Below are positions 1 through 5,812 of a stretch of DNA of 6,379 nt, one piece after another. Position numbers and translations under genes: made by a program. The stretch is taken from NCBI GenBank assembly GCA_025352305.1, contig JANXTQ010000205.1, forward strand, positions 1 to 6,379. The letters are read 5' to 3'. The notes under the pieces were generated by a model. The model saw nothing but the letters and a program-made list of their open reading frames with translations. It searched no databases and was not told the DNA's origin. The stretch comes from Actinomycetes bacterium. Lineage in GTDB: Bacteria; Actinomycetota; Acidimicrobiia; Acidimicrobiales; RAAP-2. Numbering within the stretch: the first letter of the stretch is position 1; the number at the start of each line of letters is the position of its first letter.

Positions 1-625
1 CCAACGTGCGATCCGTGAATGAAATCGGTGTTTCTACTATCGAAGCACCGCCTCGGCGAGCGCGATACGTCATTTCGATTTGAAAGCCGTACCCATCAGC
101 GTGAACTGTTTCGAAGTCAATCTTGGCCAACGCGCTCTCGCGGTAGACGCGATAACCCGCCGTCGAGTCAGCGACCTTCAGTGCCAACATCATCGAGGCG
201 TAGCGGTTCCCACCGCGAGAGAGGAGTTTTCGACTAGTGGACCATGCCGGGATGGAGCCGCCGGCAACGTAACGAGAACCAATCACCACTTCATACTGTT
301 CGGCCAGCTTCAACATTGTCGGCAAATGGGCCGGGTCGTGGGAAAAGTCACAGTCGATCTCTACCAATGTGTCGTAACCCGCTGAGAGGCCCCAAGCGAA
401 ACCCGCACGGTACGCGCTACCTAAGCCGTTTTTGGAGGTGCGATGAAGAACGGAGATTTGGCCGAGTTCGCGCGCCAACGCCTCGGCGCGCTCACCGGTG
501 CCGTCGGGACTGCCGTCATCAACGACCAAAATGTCCGCTGAAGCTACCGTGGCGCGTAGGGCGTTCAGCATTTTTTCGATGTTCTGGATTTCGTTGTAAG
601 TCGGTAGGACTACCAGAACGCGCAT
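1..625 (-). CDS. GT2 glycosyltransferase, polyprenol-phosphate mannosyltransferase type (C-terminus cut by window edge)
   Basis: The gene reads leftwards from an ATG at 625 and stays open to base 1, giving 208 visible residues of a family usually about 240-260 long, so roughly the last 30-50 are outside. Visible hallmarks are the N-terminal MRVLVVLPTYNE strand (residues 1-12), the nucleotide-binding VVDDGSPDGTG (34-44), the metal-binding D-x-D in EIDCDFSHDP (D91, D93), an IGSRY motif (115-119) and the late GYGFQIEM segment (178-185). This is the DPM1/Ppm1 pattern: enzymes that move mannose (sometimes glucose or another sugar) from a nucleotide sugar to polyprenyl phosphate on the cytoplasmic face of the membrane. 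No membrane segment is visible, as in single-domain family members. The start is fixed by AGGA at 633-636, 7 nt upstream. It is divergent from the membrane protein at 712. Family assignment is firm; the exact sugar donor is inference. Confidence 0.93.
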   Translation of the reverse strand, partial: MRVLVVLPTYNEIQNIEKMLNALRATVASADILVVDDGSPDGTGERAEALARELGQISVLHRTSKNGLGSAYRAGFAWGLSAGYDTLVEIDCDFSHDPAHLPTMLKLAEQYEVVIGSRYVAGGSIPAWSTSRKLLSRGGNRYASMMLALKVADSTAGYRVYRESALAKIDFETVHADGYGFQIEMTYRARRGGASIVETPISFTDRTL

Positions 626-632
626 CGAGCAA

Positions 633-636
633 TCCT
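633..636 (-). promoter_or_regulatory. Ribosome binding site of the glycosyltransferase
   Basis: On the minus strand AGGA lies 7 nt before the ATG at 625. It is the only purine-rich Shine-Dalgarno-like stretch near the start and supports that codon. The same eight bases (TAGGATTG) at the same spacing precede the DUF151 gene. Confidence 0.65.
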
Positions 637-644
637 ACAATTGA

Positions 645-669
645 GACTCTCTGGACCGTTCAGAGAATC
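645..669 (-). promoter_or_regulatory. 9-bp inverted repeat, possible leader hairpin or operator
   Basis: Read on the minus strand, GATTCTCTG and CAGAGAGTC flank a 7-nt loop (AACGGTC). All nine positions pair if one U-G wobble is allowed; on the plus strand the same position is a C-A mismatch. The structure ends 19 nt before the glycosyltransferase ATG, just upstream of its ribosome binding site. There is no run of T after it, so it does not look like an intrinsic terminator. It could be a leader hairpin or a protein-binding dyad; the function is unknown. Confidence 0.35.
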
Positions 670-701
670 CGTCGCTGGTCGGTCGGCACGTGGCACGCTG
701 T

Positions 702-707
702 GAGGGA
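702..707 (+). promoter_or_regulatory. Ribosome binding site of the flippase-like membrane protein
   Basis: GAGGGA ends 4 nt before the ATG at 712. This picks the ATG at 712 over the in-frame GTG at 700 and over all the upstream open frame, which runs antisense to the glycosyltransferase. Confidence 0.6.
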
Positions 708-711
708 CGTT

Positions 712-1746
712 ATGGCTGAATCCACCCCAAAATCGAAGTTTCGTGTTCCTCGTCGAATTCGACAGTTACTTCGTATCGGCGTGTTGATATTTATCTTTGA
801 GTACTTGGTAATTCCCCCGATTTCCACCGCTGGTCACGACGTAAGAAAACTCGCCAACATCAATCCCGTTTTGGTGATTGTCGCCGTACTGTGCGAAGTC
901 GCCGCCATTGCCGCCTACGCCGAACTAACGCGAACTGTATTCACCCCTCACGCGCCGAAGCGCAGCCAAATTCTGCGAGTCAATATGTCAACCTTGGCGC
1001 TCAGCCACATCGTTCCTGGCGGCACCGCGACTGGTGGTGCATTGGCCTATCGGATGTACAGCCAACTCGGCGTTCCTGGAACCACCAACGCCTTCGGCCT
1101 GGCTGCGCAAGGCAGCGGATCAGCCGTGGTGTTGAACATCCTGTTCTGGTTGGCGCTCGTCATTTCGATTCCGCTGCGAGGCTTCAATCCCCTTTACGGT
1201 TTCGCGGCCTTAGCGGGGGTTTTCTTGTTGCTGGCGTTTTTTGGCACCGTGGCATTGATCACGCGGGGCCAACGCCGCGCTGACGCGTGGTTGAGAAAAT
1301 TCGCTCAGCACGCTCCGGGACTCTCTCCTGATCGAGTGTCGCTACTGCTGTCGCGAGTAAGCGAAAGAATCATTCTTCTCACGTCAAATAGGCGCACGCT
1401 GTGGGCGTCGTTGGAGTGGGCCGCCGCCAACTGGTTGCTCGACGCAGCCTGCCTGTGGGTGTTCTTATGGGCCTTTGGTCATCCAATATCGCCCATCGAC
1501 CTCATGGTTGCCTACGGTCTCGCGAACATTCTTGCGGTCATTCCCCTGACACCGGGAGGGCTCGGAGTCGTAGAAGGTGTACTCATTCCAACGATTGTGG
1601 GTTTCGGAGTGCCCCTCAGTCAAGCGTCACTCGCGGTCATTGCGTACCGCCTCTTCAACTTTTGGCTACCAATACCCATTGGTGGACTGGCCTATCTCTC
1701 AATGGGCCGGGGCAAGCCGAAATTGCCCGCTGTCGCAGCGGATTAG
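712..1746 (+). CDS. LPG_synthase_TM / UPF0104 (flippase-like) integral membrane protein
   Basis: The product is 344 residues, close to the usual 300-350 for stand-alone members of this family. It has a basic cytoplasmic N-terminus (residues 8-21) followed by about seven or eight hydrophobic segments, roughly 22-38, 51-72, 133-154, 162-184, 236-256, 264-280, 285-301 and 305-330. Family signatures are VPGGTATGGALAYRM (101-115), the conserved glycine-rich loop, and IPLTPGGLGVVEGVL (277-291), the C-terminal P-x-x-P-G-G-x-G-x-x-E motif. Relatives include the membrane half of MprF, which flips lysyl-phosphatidylglycerol, and many uncharacterised proteins beside glycosyltransferases. No aminoacyl-transfer domain is present here, so it is not a full MprF. 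The start rests on GAGGGA at 702-707. It lies divergent to a polyprenol-phosphate glycosyltransferase, which suggests, without proving, a role with lipid-linked sugars. Its stop codon overlaps that of the convergent ppk1. Confidence 0.88.
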   Translation: MAESTPKSKFRVPRRIRQLLRIGVLIFIFEYLVIPPISTAGHDVRKLANINPVLVIVAVLCEVAAIAAYAELTRTVFTPHAPKRSQILRVNMSTLALSHIVPGGTATGGALAYRMYSQLGVPGTTNAFGLAAQGSGSAVVLNILFWLALVISIPLRGFNPLYGFAALAGVFLLLAFFGTVALITRGQRRADAWLRKFAQHAPGLSPDRVSLLLSRVSERIILLTSNRRTLWASLEWAAANWLLDAACLWVFLWAFGHPISPIDLMVAYGLANILAVIPLTPGGLGVVEGVLIPTIVGFGVPLSQASLAVIAYRLFNFWLPIPIGGLAYLSMGRGKPKLPAVAAD

Positions 1747-3806
1747 TGGTTGAGGGCCCGAGATCGATCGAGCGTTCGATTTTTCAGTTCGCCTTGAACG
1801 CTGAGACCATTGACCGCTGCGAGGCGACGCCACCGTCGATCGGTGCCGAGGGACCACGACGACAGATCATCTTGAAAAGTCAGTGCCATTGATTCATAGA
1901 GTGCAGAACGTAGACGTTCATTCTCGATTGGAACCATGACCTCAACTCGACGATCCAAGTTGCGCTCCATGAGGTCAGCTGAACCAATGAACGCACGAAC
2001 TTCATCACTATTCCAGGATCCAAAAATGAATACGCGAGAGTGTTCAAGAAATTCGCCAACCACACTTTTAACCGTGATGTTTTCTGAAAGTCCCGCCACG
2101 CCGGGTCGAAGACAACACAACGTTCGAACCGCCAAGCGCACAGTTGCGCCCGCTTGGCTTGCGCGATAGAGCGCGTCAATCACGGCGGGATCGGTGAGAC
2201 CGTTTACCTTAAAGTCGATTCGACCCGTTTCGGCTTTCGCCGCCTCGCGATCAATGAGTTCAATTATCCGTTTGCGCGTATCGAGTGGGCTAACAATCAA
2301 CTTGCGATAGTGGCCCTGCTTCGCAAAACCGGTCAGGAAATTGAATAGGTCCCCCACGTCACGGGTGATGTCGTCGTCGCACGTCAACAGGCCAAAATCC
2401 TCGTAGGTGCGCGCGGTCTTGTCGTTGTAGTTACCCGTTCCCACATGCACGTATCGTCGCGTTGAGTTGCCTTCGTGCCTAATCACGAGCGCGGTCTTGG
2501 AGTGCGTCTTTAGTCCAATGACGCCGTAGACAACGTGAACCCCCGCGTCTTCTAGGGCTTTTGCCCACTCAATATTTGCCGCCTCGTCGAAACGAGCTTT
2601 GATCTCCACCAATGCAGCGACCTGCTTGCCGCGTTCGGCCGCTCGAATAAGCGACGCCACAATTGGCGAGTCACCGCTCGTGCGGTACAGGGTCTGCTTG
2701 ATGGCTACGACGTGGGGATCGTTGGCGGCCTGAGAGATGAAGGCCTCGACCGAGTCGCTGAATGAGTCGTAGGGGTGGTGCAACAAGATGTCGCCCTCGC
2801 GCATGGCCGCAAAGATGTCGCTCACCCCGTCTTCGCCGGCTAGTCGAGGTGGAGTTTTGGGCGACCAGCTCTCCGCCTTTAACTCAGGGCGGTCTAGTCC
2901 GTAAAAGAACCACAGATCGCTCAGTCCGAGTGCGGCTTCGTTGACGTACACCTTGGACTCATCGAGGTCCAGTTGTTCAACGAGCAGAGCGCGCAGCTCG
3001 TCAGGCATGCCTCGACGAATCTCCAGGCGCAGGGCTTGACCGAAGCGACGCCGACGAAGCTCCAATTCGAGCGCCACCATCAAGTCATCGGCCTCGTCCT
3101 CTTCAAACGCGAGGTCGGCATTACGTGTAACCCGGAACATGTCGGCGCGGCCCACGTTCATTCCCGGGAACAGTCGGTCCAGGTGCGCCACAATGAGGTC
3201 CTCGAGCAGACAAAATCGAGTGCCGCCACTCATCGAGCAAAATCGCGGCAACGACGGCGGCACCTTCACTCGCGCAATTCGCTCTTCACCCGTTTCTTCG
3301 TCACGCACCACCGCCGCAATATTCAGAGAAAGGTTCGAGATCATCGGAAAGGGGTGTCCCGGATCTACCGACAAAGGAGTGAGGATCGGATACACGTCAC
3401 CCTCGAAATATTCGCGGAGTTCATCGCGCTCAACGGAGGTGGTTTCGTCGTACGACACAATTTCCAAGCCGGCTTCGCTCAGTTGAGGACGAAGTCCGTC
3501 CAGAACCAGTCGGTCTTGGCGGTCGATCAAACTGAGAACGCGTTCACGAATATTGGATAGTTGCTGACGAGGTCGGATTCCATCCAGACTGCGGGTATCG
3601 ATTCCTGCGGCAATCTTGTCTTCCAGGCTGACCACGCGAACTTGGAAGAATTCATCGATCATTTCAGAGAAAATGGCTACGAATTTGCATCGCTCCAGCA
3701 ACGGCAGCGATCGATCTTCACCCAAATCCAAGAGGCGTGAGCCGAATTCAAGCCGTGACAGTTCGCGATTGGAAAACCGGTCGCTCCCGAAACTTTCAAT
3801 AGTCAT
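1743..3806 (-). CDS. ppk1: Polyphosphate kinase 1
   Basis: Ppk1 reversibly polymerises the gamma phosphate of ATP into inorganic polyphosphate through a phosphohistidine. With the ATG at 3806 the product is 687 residues, the normal full length (E. coli 688). It opens with the typical RFSNRELSRLEF (10-21) and has all four domains. The autophosphorylated histidine is in LKTHSK (H435, codon 2504-2502), the second in YVHVGTGNYNDKTAR (H454) and a third in FLEHSRVF (H589, counterpart of E. coli H592). The arginines of TLYRTSGDS (R375) and EIKARFDEA (R405) match the E. coli metal-site residues. The shared numbering supports this start. In-frame alternatives are ATG 3833 and GTG 3866, adding 9 or 20 residues; none has a strong ribosome binding site. 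It is divergent from the SEDS gene at 3909 and overlaps the convergent gene by 4 nt at the stop codons. It looks intact and functional. Confidence 0.97.
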   Translation of the reverse strand: MTIESFGSDRFSNRELSRLEFGSRLLDLGEDRSLPLLERCKFVAIFSEMIDEFFQVRVVSLEDKIAAGIDTRSLDGIRPRQQLSNIRERVLSLIDRQDRLVLDGLRPQLSEAGLEIVSYDETTSVERDELREYFEGDVYPILTPLSVDPGHPFPMISNLSLNIAAVVRDEETGEERIARVKVPPSLPRFCSMSGGTRFCLLEDLIVAHLDRLFPGMNVGRADMFRVTRNADLAFEEDEADDLMVALELELRRRRFGQALRLEIRRGMPDELRALLVEQLDLDESKVYVNEAALGLSDLWFFYGLDRPELKAESWSPKTPPRLAGEDGVSDIFAAMREGDILLHHPYDSFSDSVEAFISQAANDPHVVAIKQTLYRTSGDSPIVASLIRAAERGKQVAALVEIKARFDEAANIEWAKALEDAGVHVVYGVIGLKTHSKTALVIRHEGNSTRRYVHVGTGNYNDKTARTYEDFGLLTCDDDITRDVGDLFNFLTGFAKQGHYRKLIVSPLDTRKRIIELIDREAAKAETGRIDFKVNGLTDPAVIDALYRASQAGATVRLAVRTLCCLRPGVAGLSENITVKSVVGEFLEHSRVFIFGSWNSDEVRAFIGSADLMERNLDRRVEVMVPIENERLRSALYESMALTFQDDLSSWSLGTDRRWRRLAAVNGLSVQGELKNRTLDRSRALNH

Positions 3807-3908
3807 TGTCACCGTGCGAACAACTTGTGGCATCGATCTTGTTGCACGCTGAATACTAAACCCCACGAGTACGCTGGCTCCGTGGCCCTTTCGCGACGTT
3901 CAATCCTC
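3807..3908. promoter_or_regulatory. Divergent intergenic region between ppk1 and the SEDS gene
   Basis: About 100 bases separate the preferred starts of two divergent genes and must carry both promoters. On the minus strand TAGTAT at 3858-3853 matches the -10 consensus at 4 of 6 positions and would place a transcript start about 13 nt before ATG 3833 or 40 nt before ATG 3806. On the plus strand TTCAAT at 3899-3904 (4 of 6) lies 4 nt before GTG 3909, as expected for a leaderless message, and GTG 3909 has no Shine-Dalgarno sequence. No -35 boxes are convincing. If ppk1 starts at 3833 or 3866 the region shrinks accordingly. Confidence 0.35.
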
Positions 3909-5264
3909 GTGAATGAGCGCAGCGACCAAGGGGTACGTAAGGCGCGCGAACGCGCCCCGCGACGCGGTACGGAGTTGGGACTGTTGATCCTGTCGGCGAT
4001 TATTGTCACATCGCTCTACATACTTGCTTCACTCGGAACCGAAGCTCAGGTACCCGCGGACCTCTGGGCCTTCTTGGGTTTCGTCATTGGCCTGTCGCTA
4101 TTTCTGCACGTCATGATCCGAATCTTTGCGCCGCGGTCATCGCAAATTCTGCTGCCCATTGCCACCCTGCTCAACGGTATTGGCTACGTTGAGATTGCGC
4201 GCTGGAACCCGCTTGAGGCCCGAAATCAAACCCTCTGGGTCGCCATCAGCGCTGGCGTGGTCGTATTCATTCTGGCGTTTGTGAGGCGAATCCGCGACCT
4301 TGACCGATACCGCTATTTGACGTTGCTCGTCGCGGTTGGTCTCATGCTGGCCCCACTCGTGCCGCACGTGGGCGAGAAAATTAACGGTGCACACTTATGG
4401 GTGAAGCTGGGATCGTTGACATTTCAGCCAGTGGAAATGGCAAAAATTCTTCTCGCCATCTTTTTTGCCTCGTACTTCGCCGCCAATAAGGACATGTTGG
4501 CCTCCACGTCGGTTCGCTTTGGTGGTCGATTTCGCATCAGCCTGAGAACGCTTGTTCCCGTGACATTTGCGTGGGGTTTCGCCATCCTCGTTCTGGGTGC
4601 CGAAAACGATGTTGGATTCGCGATGTTGCTCTTCGCGCTCTTCATTTCGCTCATTTGGATTGCCTCAGGTCGCCTCACCTATGTCGCGCTCGGCGCTGGC
4701 ATGTTCGCCGCCGGCGGATACGTGGGATCGAAATACTTCCAACAGGTTCACAAGCGAATAGCGATTTGGTTAAATCCGTGGCCTTCTCATAATTGGTTTG
4801 ACCTCGGAGGCAGCCAACTCGGTTACGGATGGTTTTCAGTGGCCGCCGGTGGACTCGTGGGAACCGGCGTGGGTCTCGGGCAATCGGGATCTACGCCGCA
4901 ACTAACCACCGACCTCATCTTCTCTGCGGTAGCTGAAGAGTTGGGCCTGATCGGCGTCGTCATTGTTCTCAGTTGCTTCATCCTGTTTGTTTCAGAAGGT
5001 ATTCGTATTGCGCAACGTTCGCACAATGACTTCACCCGCTTGACGGCGACGGCACTGTCGCTAATTATTGGCTTCCAGGCATTCTTTATCGTGGCGGGCG
5101 TTCTCAGAATCTTGCCGTTCACAGGAATCACGCTTCCGTTCGTCGCCTACGGAGGAAGTTCGTTGATCGCAAACTATGCGATTGTGGCGTTGCTACTGCG
5201 AATATCCGACGAGAACTCTCAAGAGGTCAGTGGCGGTGAAGTGCACGCCGTGAACTTTGATTAG
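3909..5264 (+). CDS. SEDS family protein (FtsW/RodA/SpoVE), actinobacterial RodA-like
   Basis: SEDS proteins are polytopic glycosyltransferases that polymerise lipid II into glycan strands with a partner class B penicillin-binding protein. From GTG 3909 the product is 451 residues, close to Mycobacterium RodA (about 469), with many hydrophobic segments from residue 24 on. The N-terminus (RRGTELGLLIL, 18-28; FAP then LLPIATLLNGIGY, 73-93) resembles the RodA of the mycobacterial pknB cluster as I recall it. Core motifs are GAHLWVKLGSLTFQPVEMAK (160-179), TTDLIFSAVAEELGLIG (333-349) and PFTGITLPFVAYGGSS (403-418). The loop normally reading DPxGxGYQ is altered and about three residues longer (289-306), though an Asp at 298 remains. 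No start has a Shine-Dalgarno sequence; GTG 3882 and TTG 3825 are in-frame alternatives. GTG 3909 is preferred because it gives the family's N-terminal length. Stop codons abut the convergent DUF151 gene. Confidence 0.92.
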   Translation: MNERSDQGVRKARERAPRRGTELGLLILSAIIVTSLYILASLGTEAQVPADLWAFLGFVIGLSLFLHVMIRIFAPRSSQILLPIATLLNGIGYVEIARWNPLEARNQTLWVAISAGVVVFILAFVRRIRDLDRYRYLTLLVAVGLMLAPLVPHVGEKINGAHLWVKLGSLTFQPVEMAKILLAIFFASYFAANKDMLASTSVRFGGRFRISLRTLVPVTFAWGFAILVLGAENDVGFAMLLFALFISLIWIASGRLTYVALGAGMFAAGGYVGSKYFQQVHKRIAIWLNPWPSHNWFDLGGSQLGYGWFSVAAGGLVGTGVGLGQSGSTPQLTTDLIFSAVAEELGLIGVVIVLSCFILFVSEGIRIAQRSHNDFTRLTATALSLIIGFQAFFIVAGVLRILPFTGITLPFVAYGGSSLIANYAIVALLLRISDENSQEVSGGEVHAVNFD

Positions 5265-5801
5265 TTAATCGTGCAGCAGCGTCTCGTCAATCAGAATCGG
5301 TGCCGGCACCTTCTGTCGTAGGGCCAAAATGATCGCATCTGTGGGGCGACAGTCAAGCAGAGTGCGTCCCCGAGGACCCATCAAATCCAGCTCGGCGAAG
5401 TAGACACCCCGTGATTCTCGAACAATCCGTGCCGCGATGATGTCCTGTCGCGTCGCTGCGAGGGTGTCGCTAAATAGTTCGTGCGTTGATGGTCGAGCCG
5501 CTCGAGTCTCTTCAATCGCCAACGCCACGCTTTGAGCTTCCGCCAAGCCCACCGGAAAGTGCAACGTTCGATAGGGCCACTGCTCTTCACGGAGCGTGAG
5601 TATCGGGTGCGGAGCAGGAAGTTCGAACAAAACGCTCGAGACGTATACGACGACAAACTTTGTCGCTACGTCCGCGGCCAACTCGGAACTCGGCTCCGGC
5701 TCCGCGCTGTCCCCCTCGGATGGAACTGCAGCCGGGACGGTCGTTTCTGCACCTGGCTCGACCGCAGTCACGACGATGGGATTTTCTTCGACGTCACTCA
5801 T
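5265..5801 (-). CDS. Bifunctional nuclease family (DUF151) protein
   Basis: The product is 178 residues. The DUF151/BFN domain covers about 49-178, with hallmarks at the EAQSVALAIE helix (88-97), RPSTHELF (103-110) and DCRPTDAIILALR (150-162), where the R-P-x-D-A-I core is the family's strongest signature. The name comes from a plant member with reported RNase and DNase activity; the role of bacterial members is poorly defined, so nuclease activity here is inference. The first 48 residues are an acidic, Ala/Pro/Glu/Val-rich, probably disordered extension that the core domain does not need. No signal peptide or membrane segment is visible, so it should be cytosolic. AGGA 7 nt upstream supports the ATG at 5801. 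It begins 9 nt after the rodA stop codon and is probably cotranscribed with rodA. Confidence 0.92.
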   Translation of the reverse strand: MSDVEENPIVVTAVEPGAETTVPAAVPSEGDSAEPEPSSELAADVATKFVVVYVSSVLFELPAPHPILTLREEQWPYRTLHFPVGLAEAQSVALAIEETRAARPSTHELFSDTLAATRQDIIAARIVRESRGVYFAELDLMGPRGRTLLDCRPTDAIILALRQKVPAPILIDETLLHD

Positions 5802-5808
5802 GACTCAA

Positions 5809-5812
5809 TCCT
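5809..5812 (-). promoter_or_regulatory. Ribosome binding site of the DUF151 gene, overlapping the rodA stop
   Basis: AGGA on the minus strand lies 7 nt before the ATG at 5801. Its first two bases belong to the TAG stop codon of the upstream rodA, so termination of rodA translation takes place on this site. That geometry favours translational coupling and supports an operon. Confidence 0.65.

Larger units (their letters stand above)
626..711. promoter_or_regulatory. Divergent intergenic region with presumed back-to-back promoters
   Basis: These 86 bases separate the start codons of the leftward glycosyltransferase and the rightward membrane protein, so both promoters should lie here or just inside the neighbours. 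On the plus strand TACAAT at 636-641 matches the -10 consensus at 5 of 6 positions, but I see no good -35 at 16-18 nt from it. No clear pair is visible for the minus strand. A dyad at 645-669 sits near the middle and a CACGTG palindrome at 688-693. The existence of promoter activity is inferred from the divergent layout; the individual boxes are weak. Confidence 0.4.

Noticed and set aside
688..693. CACGTG palindrome in the divergent region
   Set aside because: A 6-bp palindrome is expected by chance in several kilobases and the flanks add no further clear symmetry.
244..711. In-frame upstream extension of the flippase-like protein by 156 residues
   Set aside because: It is antisense to the clearly coding glycosyltransferase, reads as a basic, Arg/Pro-rich peptide with no domain, and an ATG with a good ribosome binding site exists at 712.
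891..1892. Plus-strand open frames at 891-1283 and 1401-1892
   Set aside because: They overlap the flippase-like gene in another frame, have Arg/Cys/Ser-rich unconserved translations, and the second also runs antisense into ppk1.
2973..3560. 195-codon open frame on the plus strand
   Set aside because: It lies wholly antisense to the conserved ppk1 coding sequence and has no recognisable domain; it is a shadow of ppk1 codon use.
3901..3908. Reverse complement of the TAGGATTG ribosome-binding octamer just before GTG 3909
   Set aside because: It is in the wrong orientation to act on the plus gene and no minus-strand start follows it. The octamer shared by the glycosyltransferase and DUF151 genes is just an AGGA core plus a few chance matches.
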